From: Mesaphorura yosii
Lineage: Eukaryota; Arthropoda; Collembola; Poduromorpha; Tullbergiidae
Assembly: GCA_009869945.1 (NCBI GenBank)
Contig: WIXG01000003.1
Span: 310,001-374,000 of the forward strand
Length of the DNA stretch: 64,000 nt
Direction of reading: 5' to 3'
Both the position numbers and the translations under genes were made by a program. Of the stretch, positions 55,501-64,000 are shown piece after piece (within the stretch, counting starts at the first letter, position 1; each line of letters starts with the position of its first letter). The notes beneath the pieces are model-generated. The model was not told the DNA's origin. It was given only the letters and a program-made list of their open reading frames with translations, and did not search any database.

Positions 55501-58500
55501 AGTTGTCTCAAACAGTCTTTCGGTTTCATGAAATAGTGCAGTTTGCCAGTCTGCATCAAAGTCGTAGCGAGAAAGCAAAGACGATTCCCACAACGAGTTT
55601 CCAGCAGCTTGTTCATTTGGATAAAGAATTAATAGTCAATACACCAAAATATTTAGCTATATGTTGTCAACAAATCTACACTTTTAGTATTCGCTTACTT
55701 TACCAGTATACCGACTTATTTTATGGCGCTTGGTACTTACATGCTTCGACCCGCAAATATACTGACACTCTGGATCCTGGAGTTGACGCGGTGTACCCCG
55801 TAGCCGCGCAGATGTACGTGCCGCTGTGGTCCATGCCAATGTTTGGAATCTCCAGTCGGCCATTGAAATCGCGAGATCCAGGCGGTAATGGAAGACCGTT
55901 TCCACGAACTGTACAACAAAAGCAAATCACACGTCAATTCTCAATACGAAAGCAGATGTAAACTGCTTTTGAACTTACCCCATCGAACTGGAGCTCGCAG
56001 TGGCCCTTCGTCACGGCATTGGAAGACGACTTCATTTCCTAAAATTGAGTAGAAAGAATTAGCAAGCGCGTAGAAATGCGGGAGAAAGACAATCCCACAC
56101 TTCAACAATGCCAGAGTTGATTACAGGCTGCACTCGGCTCACGAGTTACGTGGAAAAGGAAAGAATGAAACATATTTCTAAGAATTTAGAGACCCTCACC
56201 TTCAATTGCTACGGAAAGAAAGCAGAAGGAAAGAGAAAAGATAGAAGATAAAGACTTGACATTTGATGTAAGTTTCAGATGAGGACGTGCATACATACGT
56301 ACTTACCTTGCTTTATTGTTTGATCGGACGGATACGTTTTCAGGTTCAATCCCTCTGAAGGTGGTGCTGTAAAAATTACGTGAGCAAACATTGCTCGACT
56401 TTGACTAAGTAATCATAGGATAAACGCTTATTCAAACCTTGACAGTTTTGCTCGTCAGATAAATCGTTGCATTCGTAAACTGAATTACAAACTGCTGATT
56501 GTGGAACACACTGATCGCGGCTCCTGCAAGAAAACTCATCAGGGAGGCACCGGCCAGGTGGCGCACACCCAACCTCGTCTTCCCCATTTGGACAGTCCGG
56601 CGTCCGGTCGCACTTTCTTGCCTGGTCAATGCAAGTTCCGCTTGTCGGACATCTGAATTGATCTGGTCTGCAAACTGTAAACCAGCAAAATAATCAAGCA
56701 TTATCTTTGAAGCGCAAGCAAGTTGCAGGCGCACGGGGCTTACCGACTGGGCAGTTCGATGGATCCTCGTCCGAGCCGTCGCCGCAATCAAAGACACGAT
56801 CACAAACTTTGGCTGGTGGCACGCATCCACCGCCAGAGCGACATCTAAACTCGTTTTCAGAGCAGGGTCGTGGTCCTGGTGTCAGAAAGTTCCAAGGTCA
56901 GATTGACATTTCACGCAGCCAATGCGCCATGAACATTAATCAGTTTGAATCAACTTACCGCAAATGCGTTCATTCTCGTCACTTCCGTCAGCACAATCCG
57001 AAATCTGGACAAAATTGCAATGGCTAGGTTGTAAAGGACCCGGGCGCAGTCAAAGTGTGTGTATAGTTTAGAAACTTACTTTGTCACATTTGTACTGCTC
57101 TGGAATACATTGCCCGTTGGTGCATGCAAATTGTGTTGCGCCGCAAGTTGACACTGGGAAAAATAACGAATAGCCAGTTGAAAAATCAGTGTGCGTAGCC
57201 AAATGCCTCTAAATGTCTTACCGCAATTTTGCTCGTCGCTCCCTTCTGAGGAATCCTGACAATCATTCCTGCCGTCACAGACTCGGGATCGTTCGATGCA
57301 CTTTCTGTTGTAGCACCTGTGCGTGCTTCCCTTACATTGCGAGCACTCATCCTCGTCACTTCCGTCCCGACAGTGCCTGATAGAATCAGTGTAAAACAAA
57401 AATAGATTGAAGGATCGAAGATTATTGAATAGAGGAGCTTTCACTACTAAGGTGAGGCAGGCAATTAACAATAATTTACTGCAGTTGAGTTTATGTGTTG
57501 TCAATTGCCGTACAATAGACAAATGAATCCTAATGTTATGTACTACATCAAAATTCAGTGATTCCTGATTCGTTGCGTTCTTTTCAAGAGTAAAAGCTTC
57601 AGTGTCGAGGAAAACGAGCGAGTTACCTGACTCCGTCGCATCTGGCGATTTCTGCAATGCACCGGAACTCATCCCTGCATCTGAACTCATTATATGAACA
57701 CGTTGGTGGTTGAGTAGGCGTGGGAGCTGTAAAAAGAACAAACTGTTAATCATCCGCGTTTCTGGCCGGTACAACGAAAGATTTATTCGAATCATGTGAA
57801 GTCGTGAAAGTGAAAGCATCAAGGTGAAAATTGGGACAGAGGCACAAGTAAATGATTCTTACGACGACAGTCTCTTTCGTCGAGTTGATCAGGGCAATCG
57901 AACACGCCATCACAGCGACGTGTTACAGAAATGCAGGTTATCCCGTCTCCACAAAGCAAATCGTCAACAGCACACACACCGGCTGCATTAATTTATACAA
58001 TATGTACAAGGATTAGTTGTGTTAAGTGTTAACCATGACCGAGACCGACTGGGACCAAAAGCCAGTACAAATTGACATGAAGCAAAATATCGCATCGCAA
58101 GCAATTAAGACAACAATGATAATACGAATACTGTACACGTACGACACGTCTGCGGCGATTCATCCGTGAAATCAGCGCAATCCGGGATGCTGTCACAGAC
58201 GCGAGCCCTCTCAATGCAGCCGCCACTTGCACAGCGAAACTGGTCTGAGCGACAACGAGCTGCGCGTCGCGTGCGCCCAAAACATAAAACACATTACATA
58301 AAAAGCTGGACATTCGCATCACACAAGACAAGACACACAAGCATGAAGCACTAACGGCAATTCTGTTCATCCGCCCGATCTGTGGGACAGTCCCAGCGTC
58401 CATTGCAGCGTAAATTGACGTGAATCACGGATCCGTCTCCACATACGAAGGTGTTGGAGCCTAGAAGCAAGATGCAATGCGCAAATCAAGCGACAAATGT

Positions 58501-61500
58501 ACACCAAATGCGGGCATCACAAGACGCGACGGCGAATTCGCGAACTACGCGAATGTGAACATGGACAACACATAAAAATCAAAACAAGCAGCATGCCAAA
58601 ACAAGAAGCGCATCTGCATTTCTGAAATATTTGCTTCTTCTGCCCTTACTTGGACACACTTCTCGTGCTTCATCTTCACCATTTGTACAGTCATTATACC
58701 CATCGCACATCAGCACGCGTTCGATGCAGGTTCGATCAATGTGGCAAAAGAATTGGGTTGAGCCGCATCGCTGCGATGGTGCTTCTAGAAAGTAAGTAAA
58801 ATATAAATGGAATTGCTATTGCTATTGCTTCTTCGCCTTGCTTTTAGTCTAAATATTTATATTTCTCGCAATGATAATGATCTGAGTCTGTAAAGCAGGG
58901 ATAGAACAAGAAGTTAGATTCATATGCAAAGTGCTTGTGTTTAGTTGGAGGCGAAAGAACGTCGAGTGCCGCGAAAGGATATTAAATATTCAGGCAGGCT
59001 GGTTCGGCGAGGTGGAATAATCAATGCGAGTAAATAACCAAAGGCAAGTAATAAAAATATGCGACGTGGATTAAGATTATGTTATTGTAAGAATGAGGAT
59101 GGGATTCCAGGATCGTGTTATTCTTTCGTGGATATTTGACTCTTGTGACTCTTGTCTTTGTCGTGCCGTTGCTTACCTGTCGTTGTCAGAACCGTGCACC
59201 CACGTTCGTCGTCACCGAGCGGACAATCCGGAATCCTGCACATGAAATTAGCATGAGCATACATTCGTAAATCAGTGTTTGCGCTCAGTCAAGTCATCAA
59301 GTCAAATGTCACATCAGCACAGACACTTCTGTCAAAGACTCGAGCCCAGCTCACGCGTTTAAATGACAGTTTTGCCGGCAATAGATTTCTGCTTTTGACA
59401 CGTTAACATCATGCTGCTTTTACGGCTTTACGCATTTTACGCGTAAAATCTCGCTCTTCTTTCTTAATTACATGAGGCGGCTCCCGCATGGGCTTTCTGC
59501 CAAATTCTTACGAGAATAATAAATTACCAACCTGTCACAGCGCCGGGCAATATTAAGACACACGATGGCGGAGCTTCCAGTGCCAGCGGTCGAGCATCGG
59601 AATTCATCTGGACGGCATGTTGAAGCTGTAATTCCAAAAAATGAATGAAAAACGGAAGGATTCGACGTGCATTCGCATTGCTTTTGAGTTAACCCGTGAA
59701 GAAGCATAGACGATCACGCATTTAACGCACTTTTAACGCAGTAAATGAACCCTTTTACAAATATTCCAAAACATTCAACATTTTCCTTGTTGTTTTATCA
59801 GATTTCTCATACATCATCTTTTCTAAAACAGTGCACGCACAACACAAGTCACAGTCACAAGTGCATCGGTGGCAGTGGCACAAAGACCGGTTTTTGTCTA
59901 TAAGAACACTCGACTCGACGCACTTGACTGGCCTCACTTGACTTTGAATCAGGCGTCCTGCGTCCGCGTCCGACGAATACTAAACTTCTAAACAGTTAAA
60001 CAGACAAGGACTCAGACTGACTGCAGACCCGTCGCACATTCATTAAACGCCGAACATTGTTGACTGCTGTCTGGCCGCTCGGATGCAGATTGCATATTAA
60101 TTCTGTTGTTCCAAGATCAACGCAAGATTTGGATTTGGATTTTGGTACTTACGACATCCTTCTTCGTCGGATCTATCAATGCCGGGGCCTGGACAATCCT
60201 CTCTTCGGTTACAGCGCTGTGTGAGCGGAATACATGCTCCAGATACGACGCACTTAAACTCTGAGGAGGTGCACGTGGGTTTTGCTGTGCAATAACAGAG
60301 TTATAACTGTTGGAGTGACTACGGAAAACGGAATGGACTGGACTACTCAGGAGGCTACGATACTTAGGACTCTAAGGTCTATCATCGACAATCGACTGGA
60401 CGCTCTACAACAAATCTCACGGCACAATTAAGTACTCCGCCACCAAAACAATGCCGTCAGCGCCAAGTAGGCAAAATCTTAACTATCGCCTCGCAGATAT
60501 AAACTAAAGTCTAACCTTCACCAACAACTTACTACTAACCTACAGGTCCTAGTAGCAGTCAAAGCTAATTAATTACGCAGCCGCCATTGAGATTTCAATA
60601 GAAATGCATAAAATAGCAAGCTTGCACCGCAGGCGGACAGTCTCAATCTACGTTCACGGTTCACGAATGGACGTCACAATGAGACACACAAACACAATAA
60701 AGTATTAAACAGATATAAAATGCCAATCAATTACACACATTTTACAGACGTGCTAAAAGTACACAAGCAACATATTACAAAATGACGAATAATTACAAGG
60801 GAATTTAGGTTGATCATGAATTAAACGAATTTCAGTGTACAAAAGAGTATTACTCATGTAAACATGCACTTACGACAGCCAGCCTCATCGGAACCATCTT
60901 GACATTGTTGGATCTTATCACATCGTTGGCTTAGCGGGATGCAGATGCGGGTCTCACGGCACTCAAACTGTGTTTCGGGCGAGCATGCTGTTTGGGAACA
61001 TGCAGTGTCGGGAAATCATGTCAATTGTCATGTCCAATATGCAAATTTCAAGCTTTCAAATGCAGAGATCATGAATCATCGCCATAAATCATCATTTCAA
61101 TACAGACAGACTCGCTACTGCTATGCTACTGGGCTCCTACCACTAGCCACTACAACTGTGTTTACATTCAAGGCAATAATTCAACAATATTCACTATCCA
61201 CGCAGTCCAGCATTTCAGGTGAGCATTTATGCATGAATTCGACACAAGACACAAGATCAGCAAGTTCAAGCTACGGATCAATTCTACGCCAAAGGGAAAG
61301 TAGAAAGACTACGAATTAACATAAACAGGCTTCATAGTTACTTTCTTTGCGTGCCTGTGGGTACGAACACAGTGTAGAAGACAACACGATTAAATTGCAC
61401 GACAAGCATTCCTCAAGACACAAAAAACAATTCGGAGTAGGACTAACTGCTCAATTATAACCGGATAATTGATATTTACGTATATGAATCAAATTTTGTA

Positions 61501-61727
61501 CTACAGCGATTTCTAGTCCACTAAATTCCGAATACCAACTGTACACTGTACAAGACTACGGCTACGGCCACAACTGTGACAATACGAGTAATTGAATTGG
61601 TTCAACTCACGACATGTCAGCCCTTCATCGGATCCATCGGGGCAATGGACAACTTTATCACAGTAATGAGCAAGTGGAATGCATTCACCGTTGGAACATC
61701 GAAATTCGGTGGATTTGCATGTAAATT
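40411..61727 (-). CDS. trol: Perlecan / terribly reduced optic lobes (Trol)-type heparan sulfate proteoglycan core protein
   Basis: About 63 exons and 12.4 kb of coding sequence give roughly 4,100 residues, read from high to low coordinates. Domain order: 14 LDLa modules, Ig, 3 LDLa, Ig, three laminin-IV (LamB) modules each flanked by laminin-type EGF, a long Ig array of about 15 domains interrupted by one more LDLa, then three laminin-G domains separated by EGF modules, and an acidic tail. That order is the perlecan order, and the large LDLa number is typical of arthropod Trol. Perlecan is a basement-membrane proteoglycan that stores growth factors. I found neither a SEA domain nor a sure signal peptide, so upstream exons are missing. 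Exon borders were placed by eye; the summed length is off frame by one base, so at least one border needs correction. Blocks are listed separately below. Confidence 0.95.
44579..44829 (-). other. LDLa module with double furin-type site inside the perlecan Ig array
   Basis: Two exons of 118 and 62 nt encode an LDLa module ([16 protein letters not shown]...[18 protein letters not shown]) and then a basic linker SRKKRQRRG. Both R-K-K-R and R-Q-R-R fit R-X-K/R-R. The pair totals 180 nt and is phase 1 on both sides, so it can be skipped without breaking the frame. Confidence 0.8.
45200..46465 (-). repeat. Four tandemly duplicated perlecan Ig domains
   Basis: Four Ig units share the core [21 protein letters not shown] and D.GRY.C.S....DYVDL.VE. 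They are coded by 46465-46117, 46052-45576 (two units in one exon) and 45500-45390 plus 45316-45200. Their similarity to each other exceeds their similarity to other Ig units here, so they arose by recent local duplication. Confidence 0.85.
50025..54030 (-). other. Perlecan block 3: three laminin-IV modules with laminin-EGF repeats
   Basis: Exons: 54030-53522, 53438-53291, 53227-52936, 52842-52772, 52572-52432, 52356-51872, 51787-51699, 51612-51476, 51386-51219, 51155-50835, 50766-50605, 50533-50270, 50196-50025. The three LamB modules show the family core: [39 protein letters not shown] and [19 protein letters not shown], each ending in a REDL-type helix and ECRCP.GY.G.SCE. Intervening cysteine-rich repeats have the eight-cysteine laminin-EGF pattern, for example [19 protein letters not shown]. 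Vertebrate perlecan domain III has the same three-fold alternation. Confidence 0.92.
54102..56366 (-). other. Perlecan block 2: Ig, three LDLa, Ig, first laminin-EGF
   Basis: Exons: 56366-56307, 56208-56200 (9 nt), 56038-55979, 55908-55741, 55271-55168, 55050-54936, 54873-54746, 54619-54491, 54422-54102. The first Ig has [17 protein letters not shown] and [14 protein letters not shown]. Three LDLa modules follow, each split between exons ([50 protein letters not shown]). The second Ig runs from FNISCRVNG to [15 protein letters not shown], and the same exon continues into laminin-EGF [14 protein letters not shown]. The Ig-LDLa-Ig order before the laminin part is the Trol arrangement. Confidence 0.9.
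56200..56208 (-). other. Candidate 9-nt perlecan microexon
   Basis: CAATTGAAG lies between a long pyrimidine tract ending TTTCCGTAG and a GTGAGG donor. Flanking exons end and begin in phase 1, so inclusion adds three residues (AIE) and skipping keeps the frame ([10 protein letters not shown]). Confidence 0.65.
58785..60873 (-). other. Larger introns in the LDLa block
   Basis: Gaps at 58785-59176, 59236-59531, 59626-60152 and 60285-60873 are non-coding and AT-rich, with regular acceptors before each LDLa exon. I saw no hidden LDLa module on the minus strand and no repeat or RNA gene in them. Confidence 0.55.
60988..61610 (-). other. Intron between the first two LDLa exons
   Basis: A 623-bp intron with a GTGAGT donor and a TTCCCAAACAG acceptor. 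Nothing else is recognised in it. Confidence 0.55.
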
Positions 61728-62842
61728 CTGCGAGGCGCAAGAAATAAACAAGAAAAGAAGAGGCAGCCATTAGCAATTAATGAATAGGTGCAAGCAAGCA
61801 GGCAGGCAGCGAGGCACGCAAGCACGTAATTATGAAGCAGTACAGCACGGTACGGCAATTTGCACGATAAACTAATTACAACTCTTTTGTCAGAGATAAT
61901 AAGAATGCCAACTCAAACAGCAGGGCTGACCTTCCCCTGGTCACGATTGGCCGCCGAGCTGGCTTCCATTCATTCATGGATTTATAGTTCATATGTTCAC
62001 TATCACCCATTCATTCATAAAAAGCAATGCAGTGAAATAATGCGTATCGCGCTTTAATTTTTTCATTATTCTTCATTTCATTGCTAATGCGTAGTTAGAC
62101 AAACGTCGACAGGACCGACTGGAGTCCATTTGGTAAATCTGGCTGTATTTCAGATCATATCAACATCTTCGGTTTCTCGAAAAATGATCACACGTAGCGT
62201 CAATCCAGAAATCAACTAATTAGAAAATTGAGCAGTATTTCGTCAGTATTTGCAGATATTATGCTGCCATTTCAGAGTGAAACACTTTGTTTCAGTTGTT
62301 GAGTTGAGTTTCATGAGTTGAGTCATCATTGTCATCACTCATCTGTTTTTGGTTCTGTCCTAGAACTAGGACTGATTTTGAAGTGCATTTTGGCGTATCA
62401 AACGAAACGGGATCAACTTGTCAATGCAGAATAGAACAGAACAGCAGCCACAACACCACTTCAGATGAAATGACTCTGTTTGCATTGTATAGATATAACA
62501 TATTGACGTTGATTCACAGAACGCAGTGGACAGTGGACGATATGTCCAGCTTAATGAGGATGGGTTGCGATTACTCATCCCGTGTCTGTGCTTTGCTTTA
62601 CTACTTCGGAGTAAAAACCGCAAATCAACCACAATTAGCGAAGGGAGTGCGAATTTGAATACTGACGATGAATCAAAAGTCAAAACGGAAATCGATGTCT
62701 GATAAAATGCAAGGCAGCGTGCAGGCTGATTACTGCGAACCTGGTCTTCACCGGTATTTAAAGAGGGTACGGTGTTTTAATTATCTCACAAACTCGCCAC
62801 TTACAAATAGCACCAGCACTAGATTCGGTTTCAGTTTTCGCA
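61728..62842. promoter_or_regulatory. 1.1-kb region between perlecan LDLa exon 1 and the Pvf-like start
   Basis: The perlecan side begins with a pyrimidine tract and CAG that look like a splice acceptor. That tract can also be read in frame from an ATG as [18 protein letters not shown], which resembles a short signal peptide. The Pvf side should hold its promoter and leader. No other gene is seen; the open frames at 62329-62683 overlap on both strands. Confidence 0.4.
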
Positions 62843-63977
62843 ATGAACTTCCTAATTAAGTTTCCGTTCCGTCCTCGTACGCAATCGGTAGCGAAAGTAG
62901 CGATTACATTAACTTTAGTTATGCATTTAATCTCAGCGTATGCGTATGGACTTTCTAAGATCCGCGAGTCGGATCCTTTCGGAAGACCAGAAATAATTCA
63001 AGAAAGCGTAAGTCTTGTCCAAGTTGTTCTGGTTGTGTATCCTGTTAAACCTAATAAATGTTTTAGCACGTGAATGATGACTCTTTTGTCAAGATATGGA
63101 CACGCCGTCACCATCGGTCGCGCCATCCCGAGAGCCTTCACTTTTGTGGCCTAGCAGTTTGTCACGCGGAGGGAAACGCAACCAGTTTAGGTTCGCAATC
63201 TTGCATTTTTCTTATGTGCCAGCCTCAATCGTAAAATTTTTGTTCTCCAATTTAGAAAAATGTCCACCTCGTTCTAATAACCTGATTGGAAACTCTCTGA
63301 AAGAACTAAGGTGCAAACCTCGTCCACAAATTGTCCAACTAAAACTACCTGGGCCAAATTATGACGTAAGAATGTACATGTCTAAACGAAAGTGATAGAC
63401 TGCAATGTTTCATTTGTTCTTCATGCAGCTAAACCCGTCAGTCGCAATTGTAAACCGCTGCGGTGGAAATTGTCGCACGAGCGCGTCCTGCCTGCCCACA
63501 AAAGTGTCTATGAAAGAAATTCTTGTAAGTCTTAAAATCTTATAATAATGGAAATCGCATAGGAATCGTAACGGAAATCTGGCAGGTCAATCAAATTGAC
63601 AAAGCTCGACTGGGAGCCGGCGACGGCAGCCGCGGATTTCGCCCCGAGTGCGCCCTCATAACTCTGGAAGAGCACGATGAATGTCGCTGTGGCTGTGAAA
63701 TCCAACCGCATCATTGCAACAGCAATCAGATGTACGACTTCGGGTCATGCTCCTGCATTTGCAGCAACTTGGACGAAAAGTATGAATGCGAGAAGCATCA
63801 ACACGAGCGTCTGCTACTAAAACGTAAAGACGTGCTGGCCCCAATTGACTTGCGGTTTCCCCAGAAGAAATGGAATCCTTCGACATGCACTTGCTCATGC
63901 CTGCACGAGAATGCCAGTGACGGGGACGAGAACAACAATTGTCCGAATGACTTGATGTGGGTTCCGAAACTGTGCAG
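62843..63977 (+). CDS. Pvf: PDGF/VEGF-related factor (Pvf-like), 5' part
   Basis: Five exons (62843-63007, 63067-63190, 63256-63365, 63429-63524, 63586-63977) give about 295 residues and the gene continues off the right edge after a GTGAGT donor. A hydrophobic leader VAITLTLVMHLISAYAYG near residues 19-36 is a probable signal peptide with a basic start. The cystine-knot domain shows CPPRS, VNRCGGNCRTSASCLP and HDECRCGCEIQPHHC, the order of the PDGF/VEGF knot. Arginine-rich sequence before it (TRRHHRSRH) could be a propeptide cleavage region. After the knot, C-X10-C-X-C-X-C (HCNSNQMYDFGSCSCIC) and a second C-x-C-x-C cluster (STCTCSC) resemble the VEGF-C silk-like repeats. In insects Pvf ligands act through Pvr in cell migration and blood-cell survival. 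Confidence 0.85.
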
Positions 63978-64000
63978 GTGAGTTGTGAATGTCGCCGTCG

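Larger units (their letters stand above)
56438..61727 (-). other. Perlecan block 1: fourteen LDLa modules
   Basis: Exons: 61727-61611, 60987-60874, 60284-60153, 59625-59532 with 59235-59177, 58784-58650, 58460-58356, 58259-58143, 57982-57863, 57726-57627 with 57376-57222, 57153-57080 with 57004-56959, 56875-56744, 56674-56438. Each module has six cysteines and the calcium-binding acidic C-D-x-S-D-E end, for example [17 protein letters not shown] and [14 protein letters not shown]. Most modules are single exons. Three are split inside the module just after the CDR/CDG/CDK turn. The exon 57376-57222 holds the end of one module and a whole next one, and 56674-56438 holds two. Some modules deviate: 58460-58356 ends [10 protein letters not shown], and 60284-60153 carries extra residues before the acidic end. 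LDLa modules bind calcium and often lipoprotein or Wnt/Hh-type ligands. Confidence 0.92.

Noticed and set aside
61728-61776. Perlecan frame extended upstream to a leader with further residues before MAASSF
   Set aside because: The extra residues depend on a TTG start. Only the ATG version is a reasonable alternative, and even that runs through an apparent splice acceptor.

Overview
This is a compact invertebrate nuclear genome segment, most probably from an arthropod. A crustacean would fit, but the sequence alone does not fix the species. The evidence is GT-AG introns mostly of 60-100 bp, eukaryotic multi-exon genes on both strands, an arthropod-type perlecan (Trol) with many LDLa modules, and a Pvf-like PDGF/VEGF gene. 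I see no prokaryotic or organellar gene, no CRISPR array, no recognisable tRNA or rRNA, and no convincing transposon or viral fossil.

Layout. 1-685 (-): one open frame of 228 codons with no stop, probably an exon of a gene running off the left edge. 1053-1927 (-): a small secreted single-Ig protein resembling the first Ig domain of the lachesin/DIP family. 3766-8036 (+): KIF6-type kinesin. 8309-11543 (-): PRPF40 splicing factor (two WW and several FF domains), convergent with KIF6 and divergent from the next gene. 12204-15363 (+): mitochondrial ATP synthase beta subunit. 15597-16023 (-): unknown small protein. 16460-17912 (+): EAF, a partner of the elongation factor ELL. 23174-38494 (+): a formin of the FMNL/frl class with two long introns. 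40411-61727 (-): perlecan/Trol in about 63 exons, whose 5' end is not recognised. 62843-63977 (+): 5' part of a Pvf-like growth factor that runs off the right edge.

How the genes relate. Most neighbours are unrelated housekeeping or cytoskeletal genes packed tightly in divergent or convergent pairs (Ig protein/KIF6, KIF6/PRPF40, PRPF40/ATP synthase, ATP synthase/small protein, small protein/EAF, FMNL/perlecan). Perlecan and Pvf are both extracellular and face head to head, and Pvf lies where upstream perlecan exons might be expected. The spliced reading frames of KIF6, PRPF40, ATP synthase beta, EAF and FMNL each sum to whole codons with my hand-placed exon borders, which supports those models. 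For perlecan my exon total is off by one base, so at least one border is wrong or the first exon is incomplete.

The least expected observations are in perlecan: an LDLa module plus a double furin-type site spliced as a phase-symmetric pair of exons into the C-terminal Ig array, a 9-nt microexon, and an acidic tyrosine-rich tail on its own last exon. Pvf carries a C-X10-C-X-C-X-C motif like that of VEGF-C. I did not find a system that I would call clearly novel.
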